Assembly (NCBI GenBank): GCA_963924555.1
Contig: OZ004592.1
Span: forward strand, 6,138,001 to 6,202,000
Origin: Crambe crambe
Lineage: Eukaryota > Porifera > Demospongiae > Poecilosclerida > Crambeidae
DNA length: 64,000 nucleotides
Direction: 5' to 3'
Under the pieces are notes generated by a model. The model did no database searches and was not told the origin of the DNA. It worked only from the letters and a program-made list of their open reading frames with translations. Every line of letters begins with the position of its first letter. The first letter of the stretch is position 1. This document shows, one piece after another, positions 42,101 to 55,400 of the stretch. The translations under genes and the position numbers were made by a program.

Positions 42101-43360
42101 CTCATGACACTATAGCTAGCTAGCTATCTGATTGAGTTATAAATTATTAAGTGCACAACCAATACTCCATCGCTGTTGAACCCTATGGTTATCATGATAC
42201 ACTCTTTCTCTGAATCATGTACTGACTAGCTAAGTTCAATCCTTTATAGCTACAGTGCTCTTAGTGGGTTTAGTTATTAGCCTTTTAAGACAGGGGCATG
42301 ACACAATAATAACAAAGGCATTCCATAGCAACCATTTAACTAGCTAATGCACTTGAGGAGGCAACTTCTTTTACTATAGTATCATAGCCAGCAAAATTAC
42401 ATGAATGCTGAGTGCTATTACATTACTTAATCACCATGGCAATTCACTCTCCACAATGTGGAATGTTACTGGAGAAGTAAAACAATTGTGAAAGATTTAA
42501 ACACAATAGCTACTGGCTACGTAATGATGAAATATCTTTTTTGAGACTGATGATAGCTAATGACAATGGATGTAGCTAAATATGGTCAGTTATCTTGAAG
42601 TGAAACTCGAATTTGAAATAGCTAGCTAATAACATTACGTAGAAAAATAATTATTTAGTTCAGGAATTCTCTGTATTGTAGCTACATATTTAGACTAGCT
42701 GATGTCAGCTAATAGAGTCGACCGTTCTATATATACCTACTAAATTGGCAACAGCTGGTTTATAATTGAATCCAACTTGGTATGCTGATTGTGTAATGCA
42801 TAGCAACTAGCTTGCTAGAGGGCTCATTATTGAGCTTGACTTTTCAAAAATGCTGCATAGTAAGTCAGTACTTCCCAGCCAAACACTGGCATAGGAACAG
42901 GGACCAGGGTAGCCAGGGTCACCCTTAATTTTTTTGAGTCGTTCTGGATCCAGCCCTATTATCACATTCTAATTTGCAATCATAAAATTATGCCCCCAAC
43001 CTGGCACCTTAAGGAAAACCATCTTCCTACAGTTCCCTAAACCAAAAGATTGGGGGGGGTGGGTGGGTAGTGCCACAAAAGTTGTGCTATTGTATTGCTT
43101 ATACTGATAATCATTGTCGTAAAGTAAGCTGTTAGCTATTAGAAAAAATTTAGGGGGGCCCTGGCCCTCCCTGTTCCTACACCAGTCCATTAGCTGAGGT
43201 GTATTTCCCAGTTAAGACAATAGCTAGTGTCAGACAGTCTAGCCAACTTTTGTAGTGACAGCATCAGGAGTTCGGTAAAGGATCGCTATATTTGGATACT
43301 AGACTGCATGGATGGTACGTGGTTTGGTTCTGTGGCTGTGGAATTCGCTAGCTGAACGAA
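39157..43360. other. Intergenic region without recognised genes
   Basis: 4.2 kb between the phosphatase and sideroflexin genes, AT-rich with scattered TAGCTAGCTA palindromes. No ORF with recognisable homology was seen. It holds the 3' UTR of the phosphatase and presumably the promoter and distal control elements of the sideroflexin gene. Confidence 0.6.
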
Positions 43361-46000
43361 ATGAGTCAAATGAGTGAGGGAGAGACAGCCAGGATTAATG
43401 GCCAAGAGTATCCTCCTTTCATTTTGGGGAGACCACGATATGATCAGGTATATTCGCCTAGTTCATCAATCCTCAACTCTGACAGGAAATAGTACCCCCG
43501 CCCGCTAGCTAGTTTATGTATAATAATATAGTAGTTTAGTATACCTGGCTTAAACTAGTCTCACAAGTCAGCCTGTTCTTTCTTTTTCCTTATGGAGGGT
43601 TGATTGTAGGACCATGGTAGGACTAAAACTGTAATCGCAATTTTAATATGGAAGGTGTTGTAATTACCTATCAGCAGGACTAAAACTGTTAATATGGAAG
43701 GTGTTGTAATTACCTATCAGCAGGACTAAAACTGTTAATATGGAAGGTGTTGTAATTACCTATCAGCAGGACTAAAACTGTTAATATGGAAGGTGTTGTA
43801 ATTACCTATCAGCAGGACTAAAACTGTGTAAAATCATAATTGAAATTTTATAATGACATTCTAGTTGGATGGACTGAAGATATTGACATTTGGTAGTCAT
43901 TATGAGGTAGCTATTCTTGGAAGGGTATGGGGAAGGCTAATTAGAGGTCCAGTTTTGGGGATGGTGGTTAGTCCAAGCATAACCACACCTTACACTGTGT
44001 TGTGGCTGCACCATTGGACCGAATGAGATTACTTTGATGGATCCATAAATATTGTAATCTGATATCATAAATATTGTTGTCTTCATCCGGATCATGTTGT
44101 TGACACATGACCAATATTTCAGCTGGTGCCACTGTGGAAAGAGGCCTCAGTATTTTGAAGCTGTGCATGAAATAACCAGTTCTATATCCAAGAGACCTTT
44201 CCCCCCTGAAGCAACTTGTGTGTGTCTGAGTGTAATAGGAATATGGGATATACGTTTCCTTTCATGTCAGTGTATGTAGGTACAGTGACATTAGAGATTT
44301 TTACACAGACTACAGTGTAACCTTCATTATCCCGACACCTTTATCATTACTTCACTAATAACATGTGCAGTAATGAATCAAGGTTGGGATAATTAGACAG
44401 GTTTCTGCCTATAATGTTATGCAAGTGTGATAGGTGATTTAGTTAATGATTATTAATTTTAATCATATTCACAGTCAACTTTTCAAGGAAGACTTAAACA
44501 CTTTTTGGATATTGTTGACCCTCGAACTCTCTTCACTTCTGAGGTATGTGTTCTTTGTTCTTTTCCCTGTTATATTAATTTTCTTTCATCTTTTTTATCA
44601 CCAGGCAAAACTTAAGGAGTCCATCAAGCTGCTGAAAGATTTTAAAAATGGCACACTAGCTCCTAATATCACAGATAAGCAGGTGAATCTCATTGTACGA
44701 CCTCACCTTAATCATTACTGCACGTGTGTTAGCCTTTTTTAGTAGCTGCTAGGTGTCCAAGGTTGCTTCTTTAGAGAAAGAGGAATTCAATACATGTAGT
44801 CTTGTGTAAAGCTAGTGAAATGCATGTGCAATGCAGGTGAAATGCATGTGCAATGCAGGTGAAATGCATGTGCAATGCAGGTGCAATGTAGGTGAAATGC
44901 ATGTGTAATGCAGGTGAAATGCATGTGCAATACAGATGAGATGCACGTACAATTGCCAGAGACTAAATTATGTAGTTATCTATCTTTCTTTTATAGCTAT
45001 GGGAGGCACAAAAGATCAAGCAGGTATGTGTTAGTTACAGGTAACACCTGATCAGTTTGTGTATCATCTACTCCTCCAGGCCATCATCCACCCAGACACT
45101 GGAAAAAAGGTTTTTATGCCACTGAGGATGTCTGGATTTGTGCCTTTTGGAACTGTCACGGTACAATCACGCACAACTGACCCACTTGTACTTGCTTCCT
45201 CAGTTATGAAATTTGTCTCTCTCCTAGGTGGTGGGTCTCCTTTTGCCAAATCAGACTCTCCCTCAAGTCATCTTCTGGCAGGTGAGGTAGCATCACTCAT
45301 TGTGATCTAACTTTCTATGGTAACTAGCAGACACTAGAGACCATGCAACAGTTTCTTTGAGAGTTTGTACCTATGAAAATGTCCTAGGTGTTGATGAAAG
45401 ATTACCACCCACTTTTTATTGCAGTGGTTGAACCAAAGTCATAATGCTGGTGTGAACTATGCCAATAGGAATGCCTCCAAGGTAGTATGTATGTATGTAT
45501 GTATGTATGTATGTATGTATGTATGTATGTATGTATGTATGTATGTATGTATGTATGTATGTATGTATTGAATGTATGTATGTATGAAGATCGAACTTAT
45601 CCATCTAGTATTCTTCTTTATCTGTCTGATGTATGTGTGAGAGTGATGTGATGGTAAACAATAATTGTTATAATAATTAGGAAGCGCCCATCAGCAGGTT
45701 TATAAAGGGTTATGCGGGAGCAGTGTCCTCGGCCCTGGGAATAGCGGTAAGGACTGTATGCACATGGTCTTCCCCTCTGGTCTTGCCTCTCTTTATTTTT
45801 ACGTCCCTCATACACAGATAAGTCTCAATTTACTACTGCAAAGAGCTGAGAGCTTCTCTCCCACGAAGAAAATGATCGTCCAAAGGTTCATTCCCTTTCC
45901 AGCCACTGGTACTATCATAATGTAATCTCAGTTTTGGGAGCCTGAAGAGAAGGCAACCACTTATTCTCAAGAATGCCATGCTATGCATCAATTATGCTCC

Positions 46001-46033
<33 letters not shown>

Positions 46034-46608
46034 CTATATTTTAGCAACTGCATCTGCCATCAATGCTTTCCTGATGAGGAAGCACGAATTGAAAGAAGGG
46101 ATTGTGGTGACTGATGACAAAGGAACAGCAGTTGGCACATCACAGATAGCTGCTCATAATGTAAGTTTAGTGGATTCTTGTGGGTGTGCTTCCATCCTTT
46201 GTACTGTAGGCAGTACGAGATACAGTCATTACAAGAATAGTTCTCCCTGCACCGATTCTCATTATCCCTCCACTTGTCATGGCAGCTTTGGAACGGTGAG
46301 TATAGTCAGATCATCCATAGGATCCCATGGAGTTCTCCTATTATTTTTGAGCAGCACAAAGTTCCTCAAGATGCGACCTCGTTTAAACCTCCCCATCCAG
46401 GTGCTAGTATGCACTCTCTGCTTTGGGGGTGCTTTACCACTCTCTATAGCCGTCTTTCCACAAACCTCAGAGGTACGTGCTAGTCAGCTGGAGCAGTTAT
46501 AATAGTTTAATCTTTCTTGTGTATGTACAGATTGCAGTGGACAAGTTAGAGCCTGAATTTAAAGAGCTTACAAATAGAAAAACTCTCTTTTATAACAGGG
46601 GAATTTGA
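43361..46608 (+). CDS. SFXN5: Sideroflexin-5, mitochondrial carrier-like protein
   Basis: Multi-pass inner mitochondrial membrane protein of the sideroflexin family; SFXN1 carries serine, and SFXN5 substrates are less clear. Thirteen exons: 43361-43447, 44475-44543, 44605-44682, 44997-45023, 45080-45160, 45228-45281, 45425-45481, 45681-45746, 45818-45908, 46045-46160, 46210-46295, 46355-46472 and 46531-46608. They join in frame to 335 residues (about 340 in mammals). Signatures: DIVDPRTLF, LWEAQKIKQAIIHPDTGKK, FMPLRMSGFVPFGT, GLLLPNQTLPQVIFWQWLNQ, NYANRNASK and FPQTSE. The end is FYNRGI. These match SFXN5 rather than SFXN1-3. Exon 4 is only 27 bp. Four introns carry different tandem repeats. 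Confidence 0.97.
43617..43828. repeat. 46-bp minisatellite in SFXN5 intron 1
   Basis: Near-identical units beginning GCAGGACTAAAACTG start at 43674, 43720 and 43766, with a partial unit at 43812 and a longer variant before them. Confidence 0.95.
44815..44940. repeat. 22-bp minisatellite in SFXN5 intron 3
   Basis: About six copies of a unit like GTGAAATGCATGTGCAATGC, some truncated, between SFXN5 exons 3 and 4. Confidence 0.95.
45485..45590. repeat. (GTAT)n tetranucleotide repeat in SFXN5 intron 7
   Basis: About 25 units of GTAT with one interruption, beginning immediately after the donor of exon 7 (45481). Confidence 0.97.
46002..46031. repeat. Poly-C tract (30 bp) at SFXN5 exon 10 acceptor
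   Basis: Homopolymer of C that ends 13 bp before the acceptor of exon 10 (46045) and forms its polypyrimidine tract. Confidence 0.95.
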
Positions 46609-47414
46609 AAGAAAAAAAATCAATCTTCATGAAAGTAACAACTGATGATTTAATTTATTAATAACATGTAATAAAACACAATTGATTTCATGAGTACAGG
46701 AGTTTTTGGTGGGATGAATTTCAGTGAATATGCAAATATACGTCGTATTGTTTCATGACTGCATAAAAATTGATTTTTTATAGCAAAATTTTAATGTATT
46801 TTTTCCTTACCACTTGGTCTTTAATACATGTAGAGAACTCTTTCCAGGCTGAGGGAAAGAAGTTGCAATAATCATGACTATTAGTGATCTTCTAAGGTCT
46901 TACCATTGAAGTTGCAATACTTTAATAGTTAGTAACTTGTGAATGATAGTGTGACAAAATCGAACTAGTGGCCTAATCGGCCTTGTGGCTGGCGCTTTTA
47001 TTGGTGCAGGGTAAAGGGTTTGGCACGCGAGACTAGGTCAGGCACTAGCCAGCCAAAGCTAGCTAGTCCCAAATATTAAACAGGACATTACTGATGGAGA
47101 TTCCTGTATGACTGGCTTCGGTGAATTCGTCCAGTTATATGTATAATAAACAAGTCCCAAATGTTAAACAGGACATTCCTGATGGAGATTCCTAACTGGC
47201 TTTGGTGAATAGTTAATAATGAAGAAGTCTGCTTCTTGCTCACCTCAATGTACTTCTGCTTGCAGCATAGAAATGATTATCATAGCTAGGCCTATACAAT
47301 AAATAAATCTGTTTTCAATAATCTTACAGGTATGATCAGTGTGTCATATTTTTAAAATCATAATAACAGTCTTGAGAGTTTCATAAAAAAAGGAAAAAAA
47401 AAAGAAGAAAAGAA
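46609..47414. repeat. Spacer between convergent SFXN5 and YKT6, with a tandem duplication
   Basis: 3' UTR space of two convergent genes. From about 47066 to 47220 a stretch starting AGTCCCAAAT and containing AACAGGACATTnCTGATGG occurs twice, about 90 bp apart. No gene. Confidence 0.7.
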
Positions 47415-49013
47415 TCATTGAATAACACAACATGTTCCACCTTTTGCCTGCAAAATAAATTTGTTAAGTCAAAATAACATAAGTGACTCATACCATACCT
47501 CCTTATAGAAGGCCTTTGAGGTACCACTGAGTTTATCTGTCTTCTGAACCAGGTCGTCTAGTTTTTCACCTCTTTCCAACAATTGCTCTATTGTTTCATG
47601 CTGTGGAAACAGAACCAAGAATAACAACAGAGTCTGTAAGAACAAAACTTGAATACATTGGAGACCTGCCAGTTTGTATAAGGCTCATTTTGTCCAGGTC
47701 TTGGTTCAGAGGTTCATTCTCTTGTCCATTATCAAGAGCTCCTAGATATTTACTTGCTCACATACCAATACTATCTTAGTGTCATCCAAGTCACTCTGAA
47801 CTCTGAGAATAGGGTCGGCTTCTTTAGGATCCTATATAATTAAATTTTAATATTATAACACATGAGCAAATTGATATGAATTTTACCTGATACTTTTTTA
47901 GAAATGAGTCCAAAGGTGGATACGACAGATCCCTGGTGTGTGCATGAATGGTCATATTTAATGAAATAATGCTTTATTGAAATTCACACCATAAATATTA
48001 ATTGGGGGCAGGGACAGAAAGGGGGTGGTTGTTGTTAACAGTAAACAATGAGGAATTGAACTCCCACAAGATTCAATCAGCACATAGCTGACATACACCC
48101 AAGTATACTGCTGACTAAGTGCTGAGCTCAGACATACCATTACCCAAGTGAATTCATGACTCACTCTTGTGACATGACTAAAAGTAGTAGCTGACTTACG
48201 CTGCAGGTTGGTTCCAGGAAGACTGAGGGAAGTCTGAGGCAAACATCTCCAAAACCTACAGGTTTAAAGGTTTCTAAATTGCCTCCTATAGAACCTGAAG
48301 ATGTTACTGCTAGTAGCTAGCATCTTCTACACACCTTATTCATGAGTGTGAAACAGACACGTCCTGGATAGTCATGATCAGCAATGACCACACACGCCAG
48401 AGAATCCGATCTGACATACACGTGACATCTGTATTCTGTGAGTGAATAGTAGATTACTTTGGTAATCATTGTTGGATGGAAAAAGGGGGTATTATTTTGC
48501 CTTGTTCTTTGACTGTCTGCCTCTGACCAATTTTTGTTTTGTCTACAAGTACATCACTCGTGAAGGCCATAAACTCTCGAACGCTAAAGATAGAAAGATG
48601 ATATCTTCCATTACAATTCATGGGTTTTAATGGGTCTGGGGACTTGTGCTGAGTATCTGAGAAAGCACAGCACTAACAATGGGTGGCTCTTTATGCCACT
48701 CAATGTGGCAGGGTGTATAACAGTGGTATTTATATAGAGTCCGCCTGTATGGGGTACAATTGAAATGTATTCCAAGAAAGTGTTCCATGATACCCCCTTA
48801 TCTACCCTATATCTCATCAATGAAGCCTCTCTGTGGATTTATAACTGCTCCTGATTTCTAAGGGGGTGGGGAGACTTAAGTGTCCCAACACATAATTCTA
48901 GCTTCATACCCCGATCTCTGAAAGAAACCAAATGAAGATAGATCGTACGCTGCCTTCTTTTGTACAGGTTTAACGTCTTTGAAGAATACATTGATAGAGA
49001 ACAACTTCACCAT
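47415..49013 (-). CDS. YKT6: R-SNARE YKT6
   Basis: Prenylated longin-type R-SNARE for membrane fusion at Golgi, endosome, vacuole and autophagosome. Eight exons (gene order): 48910-49013, 48501-48583, 48335-48435, 48200-48255, 47887-47932, 47766-47831, 47499-47600 and 47415-47447. They join in frame to 196 residues (198 in human). The longin domain includes AAYDLSSFGFFQRSGVREF and CHVYVRSDSLACVVIAD. The SNARE motif (about 140-186) carries the zero-layer Arg in LLERGEKLDDLV. The C-terminus is GGTCCVIQ, a CCaaX-type lipidation signal. The intron after exon 2 uses a GC donor (CAAG|GCAAAA). No other start is possible that keeps the conserved MVKLFSINV N-terminus. Confidence 0.97.
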
Positions 49014-49410
49014 CTTGTCACAATAATAGTGTTTTCAATATTTCTTTAGATCACATAATTGAAATGAGCACATTTACGGTAACTTAAAGATTGCGTCATT
49101 GATGACGTCATAACGGACCAATCGAAATCGTTATTGCGCAATACATGCCATGACAACCACAAAATTCCGGACAAAAGTTGTTTTTGCCAGTTTGCCAAGA
49201 CGTTTCGAGAACGCTGTGAAAGTCCCGGGAAGTAGGCTGACGTCCTTTGGCCGTTCCTCTAGAAGAACGACTATAAAAAAGCAGATGTGGGTATAGTGGC
49301 AGCATTTTCACGGACCTCACTACTCGGCAGTATATATCATCGTTCATCTCCACTTCAGCAGCGCAATTTGTCTTCGGTTTCAGGGAGCTCCTTTACATTC
49401 TTCTGAATAT
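49014..49410 (+). promoter_or_regulatory. Promoter region divergent from YKT6, TATA box on + strand
   Basis: Upstream region of YKT6 with a second, rightward promoter: TATAAAAAA at 49272-49280, expected start near 49300-49310. A good donor, ATAT|GTAAGT, lies at 49410/49411, which would end a first exon of about 100 bp. No coding gene follows for 9 kb. Confidence 0.45.
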
Positions 49411-52400
49411 GTAAGTTAGTAATTTAATGCAGCGCTCTGAGAAACGAGATAATGTATGTATATTTCCCTTTCCCTCCCCTCTTAAACTTTCAGAATGAAG
49501 TGACAAGACAGCTGGATGATGTGGTTTGCTGTTTAAATTGCTAGCTTCGCGTCTCTTGCGTGTTTGGTAGTCCATGTCTGCCTGAGCTGCCCTTAGTTTT
49601 TTGGGATCACCTATCTTCTCTATCAGTTGTATGGCATTGTATTTGCTTTTAAGGGTGTTGTAGCTTCTTTGTGGTAAGGTGTGTAGGTAAATGTGTTTCT
49701 GTGCCAAGTGTGTAATATGTTTCCCTTATATGGTATGTGTAAAAGAAAGGAAGTGAGACTGAATAGTGTTGATAAGAGTACATCCTGGTGTACTGTGAAC
49801 TGTGTCCTTTCTTTTTATCATGAAGCCATATGGGAATAGTTCTGGTTTTATGGTTGTCTCCAAATTCCTCTAGATACTATTGCGCATGCTTGCGTAAGAA
49901 GATGTGATGTTTATAGGTGTGGTTGTAGTGACTATGTGAGTCCCCCACCCTGTCAGCTTTGGGTCTCCCGCTCCTGTCAGCTCATGCCAGTTATGTCCTA
50001 TTCTGTTTGGTGACGGCTTCTTTACTGGTTGCGTGTTTACTTTGAAGCATCTACCTTGTTATTGTGGAGAATTTGTAATGTGTTAAAACAAACCAGGTGG
50101 TATTATAATAATGTATCGTTCTAAATTAAACACTTCTTTTTCACCAAAATGCTATATTAAAGCCGTATTAATGTTTTGTGTAGAGTTATTGCATCATGAT
50201 TGAGTCTTATTTATATCTTCTGCAACGAGAGAAAGAAAATTGTGTTAAGGTTTTGTGAGTGTATGGAAGTAAACTAAGTTTTGAGGTAACATCTGGTGTG
50301 ATGTAGATACGGACATGATCTCCCACTATTGTGGAATGTTCTAGACGTTTTAGCAGCTGGTAATCCTTTTATGGTACACAGTTAATTATTGTCCACTATG
50401 GTATTTAGGGGAGACAACTGTGTTTAGCACTGTTGGCAGTATTCCCAATTCGTCGTCAAGGTTATTGTTCCTGTTACAATGAAAGATTTCATTCTACAAA
50501 GCATAATATGGGAGCTGGAATGGCAAGTACCATAGTATTAGTTAATACTTCAGTATGGCAATGTTTATAGGGAAGAAACAGAGTCTTCAGTGTGATAATA
50601 TAAAGTTCTGCGATAAGTTATGGTTGTAATGTAAAGAGGTAGAGTATCTTTAATGATCATAAGTAATGCTACCAATACGTACATAGATAACGTGTATCAA
50701 TGGACATCAGTATCCTTGTAGAGCAGTAAAAATTGTGGAAATCGGATTTCAAGAGTGAAAGTAAAGCAAAATTTATTGTTCAGTTACCAAAGTCTTGTGC
50801 ATCCTCTGATTTTTGGGAGATCCGTCTACCAGTAGATAGTATTTGTATGCAACCTGTATTCCCTCATCCTACAGACCTTCATAATGTCATTCTAAACCAA
50901 GGCTCCAAGTTCTGGGTGCTCATATTTATGAATCCCCTACTCGTATAAAGAATGAGTTCTGTTCTGCATCAATATTCAGCATTTAAAATCGTTTTTATCG
51001 TAAGTTTAGTAAAGTTGTCCGACAATTATTTTAGCTTCAAAAAAAAAAAGTGTAGCGTAGTAGTTGTTATGCACATGCCCTTTTCCATTTTGATGCCAGA
51101 AACATTTAAGTATAGGAGTCTCTTGCCAAAGGTGAAGTTGATACACGTGTTCTTCTTGCCCCATGTATATTGTATGCAATATTCAAGTTGTGGACGAAGC
51201 TGCACACGATTTTTTTGCAACTCTAATACATAGCCCTTTTTTTTTCCCTTCATGATCCCAATCCCAATTTGGACTGTGAGTACCTTACAAATATATGCAT
51301 GCAACCCCTCTTTTTTTCTTCCCAAGATGCATTTGCTAGGACTGCCTATACAATTCATCCTGGTATCAGCAGATTATCCTTTGGAGCATCTCATTAATGT
51401 AGACTTTGTAAGCATTTTCTTCTTAGTAGCTATTGGGTCATGGTAAGAGTTTAAATTTAATAGCAACTTTAAGAGTTGATGTAATCTCTTGTGCATAAAC
51501 ATGATGAAAGAAAGCACCAAAAGTTGAGGTTGCTGTTTAAATTAAGCCCCGTATCATGACCCAATTAAGTAGTCTGAGCTCAATGGCAAGTAAATATTGT
51601 TACCAAAAAAGTATGCGTTACATTTTCCCCGTGGATATTTTTTGTGTGGTTATAGCAGTTAGGAAGGTTATGGCAGCTAGAATGTATGCAGAGATGTTCC
51701 TCGCTACTTATTCGTAAAGATAAGGTTATGCAATAATGTGTTAAGGTATGCCTCCTCCTGCAAGGACCAATTCAGATTATGGAAAAGTTGGGACTAGTAG
51801 TTTATATAATGTATGCAATCCATACTTTTGAACTGAGATTAGGCACATGGCTTGTGAAGAATTTCTCCCCTACTACCTAATTTATTGTCTTACTGTTTGT
51901 GAGGATGATAGCTGACTTACCAAGATGTATGCAATGTTTTTTTCTTGAATAAACGAGAGTAGACCCCAAGGCTAAAGAATAACTTTCATTTTTTCTTCCC
52001 AAGACAATAATAAAACTAACTGAAAGATAAAAAAACTGCTCAACCTGTCGGATCGTAAGGAGAAAGTGATATGATTGTAAGGAGAAATTGATACGCTTTA
52101 TACTGCCCCATTCCCATGGACAAGAACTGTATGAACTAGATCTAGTTTATATAGATGCATGCATGCTTCTTCTCTCCCCATAGTAAAGATATTTTATAGG
52201 ATTCGTCCTTTGAGGATTCCATTGACTCTGCACCTCATTCAAAAGTCCACTATATTGTTTGCCATTCCCTGATGGACTCTAAGCAGCTTCGGTTTCTAAT
52301 TTTCCATGTGAATGACTCCAGATTACACCGTATAGTCAGCATGTAAGAAAACTAGAAATGCAAAATATTGGGCAAGATGGCATAATACAGAGGTAGTACC

Positions 52401-55400
52401 AATTCATCTTTATGACCCCAATTCCAAAAGTTAGTAGAGTACCTTACAAATGTATGCCTCTCTTTCTTCTTCCCAAGAAGCATTTGCTGGTGTCAACAGA
52501 TTATTTTTCAGAGCAGAGGTCATTCAATGCCACAAGATAGCATCTCATTAATGTAGACTTTGTAAGCATTTTCTTCTTTCATAGTAGCTATTGGGTCATG
52601 GTACGAGTTTAAATTTAATAGCAACTTTAAAAGATTGATGTAATTTCTTGTGCATAAACATGGAAGTAAGCACCAAACTTTTGAGGTTGTTTAAATTAAG
52701 CCCCTGTATCATGACCCAATTACTTCAAGTAGTCTGAGCTCAACAGCAAGTAATATTGTTACCAAAAATGTATGCGATACTTTTTCCCTGTGGATATTTT
52801 TTGTGTGGTCATAGCAGATAGGAAGGTTATAAATGCCAGAATGTATGCAGAGATGTTCCTCACTTCGTATTCGTAAAGATAAGGTTATGTAATGTGTGTT
52901 AGCGGTACAAAATGTATGCCTCCTCCTGCAAGGACCAATTCAGATATGCAAAAGTTGGGACGACCAGTAAATGTAGTTTATGTATGCAATCCATACCTTT
53001 GAACTGAGACTAGGCACATGGCTTGTGAAGAATTGGCATCTACCCCTACTACATAATTTATCGTCTTACTGTTTGTGAGGATGATAGCTGACTACAACTA
53101 GAGAGAGCTTTGTTACCAAGATGTATGCAATGTTTTTCTTGAATAACGAGAGTAGACCTCAAGGCTAAAAAGATACTTCCATTTTTTTCTTCCCAAGACA
53201 ATAACAAAACTAACTGAAGGATAAAAAACAGCTCAACCTGCAAAGTCACTTTGTTCCATCTATACTGCCCCTTTCCCCATGGACAAGAACTGTATGAACT
53301 GAAAAATAGATCTAGTTTATATAGATGCATGCATGCATCCCTCTTTCCTCCCCATGGTAAAGATATTTTCTAGGATTTGTCCTTTGAAGATCCCATCAAC
53401 TCTGCACCTCATTCAAAAGTCCACTGTATCGTTTGCCATTCCCTGATGGACTCTAAGCAGCTTCGGTTTATAATTCTCCATGCGAATGACTCCAGATTAC
53501 ACTGTATAGTCAGCATGTAAGAAAATAAAGTCGACTAGAAAAGCAAATTATTGGGTACAAGATGGCCATTTGACCCATAATACGTAGAGGTAGACATTTT
53601 CATGATCCCAATTCCAAATCTAGCTAAAAATTTAGCCAAATGTATGCATGCAACCCCCTCTTTTTTTCTTCCCAAGAAGTATTTGACTGCCTATACAATT
53701 TTGGAAGTGCATCCTGGTATTGCCAGATAATCCTGCAGAGCAGAAATTGATATCGTACTTCAATGCTGTTAATATAGACTTGTAAGCATTTTCTTTCATA
53801 GCTAATTGGGTCATGGTAAGAGTTTAAAATTGTAATAGCAACTTTTTAAACATGAGGAAACTTATGAGGTTGCTGTTTAAATTAAGTACTGTATCATGAC
53901 CCAATCGTACACTAGTAAAATTAATATTGTTACCAAAAATGTATGCGATGCGTTTTCCCCGTGGATATTTAGTGTTATAACAGAAAATGTTTCAATTCAT
54001 ACACCGAGATTGTTTCTTGCTAAGAGAGGATAAGGGAAAGCACAGTATGCAATGTAAAATGTGAGAAATGTCCTGCAAGTCCAATGTAGATCATAGTTTA
54101 GCCAAGTACATGTTTATTCGAAGTAAAATTAACTTAGCCAAGTAATTGTTTGTTCGAAGTAAAATTAAGAGATTTGTTACCAAGATGTATGCATTGTTTT
54201 CCTTGAATAAGCAAGACTAGAGTAGACCCCAAGTGAACAGACGAGATAAAAGCAGCTCAATCTGTGGAGAAAGTCATAAGCTTGAGGTGTTTGAATGCCC
54301 CTTTCCCCCATCGACTATAGCAGCATGAACAGAAGTACTACAGTGGTAGAAGGTGTATGCATGCTCTTTTTCTCCCCATAGTAAGGATTTTTTCCCCTAG
54401 GATTTATCCTCGATACCTCGTCATTCAAAAGTCCATCGTATTACAAGCAAGCCATTCCCTGATGAACTGCAGCTTTGGTTTATAATTCACCACGCAAAAA
54501 TTGTAAAGAATGACTCCAGATATGCATCGTAGTCACTATGTAAGAAATGGGATTAACTGCTATACACATCATCATGGTCACCATGTAAGAAAGAATTTTT
54601 AACCCAGAGGTACATACACCAATTTGTAACATGCATGTATGTATGCTTTGAGAGATTCTAAAAGCAGAACAGAATGGCAAGTGGTTAGCAGAGTGGTGGG
54701 GAACTTTCTAAATTGTGCCACATTGGCTGCATACCATCGTGGATGCATAGATGTAAGAGTAGATCTGATTTCTGACTACAATAAATAGTATAACTACTAT
54801 TCTGAACCAAAGCTTTTATTTACCTTCTGAATAGAAATGTTTTAGACAAATTATTTGCATTCTGGATAACATGACCTGACTGACCCACTTAAGCTTTCGA
54901 CTAATTTAATAACTGTAGACTTTTTTTTTTTTTTTTTCCCAACTGCATACCATTGTTACCACATGTATGCAATGCGTTGTTTTTCTCTGAAAGCCTGATA
55001 GGATTTTCGGTGAAACCCCAAATTGTAAAATTTTGAACGTAGCTATGTCGTCGCTGATTCACTACCAATGGATAAGCACAACACGTATGATTATTTGTTC
55101 AATTACTCGTCTCCTCTAATAAATTGATCTACTTCTAGTCGTAGAGATTATTTACAACCTGTATGCATGCAAATCCTTTTAAATAGCTATACGATGGCAA
55201 GACCAGTGTATCCACATGGATGAGTGAATGTTCACTAAAGTAATCCCAGTTTTTTTACAATACATCTGAAGTGGTAAAATAATGAATAGTTTCAAGTCAA
55301 TAGTGTAGTTTTTTTGGTTACATGCATGCATGTATGCAAGTCTTTTCTTTAAAGGTAATTGAGCACGGTATTGGAGAGAGTAGTGTCGAGTCCTGTAGTG

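Noticed and set aside
43617-43828. Regularly spaced direct repeats resembling a CRISPR array
   Set aside because: The units abut with no unique spacers and lie in an intron of an animal gene, so this is a minisatellite. The same holds for 44815-44940 and 62957-63140.
53058-53330. 90-codon and similar frames in the 50-56 kb region
   Set aside because: They are not conserved between the three tandem units and have no recognisable domain.
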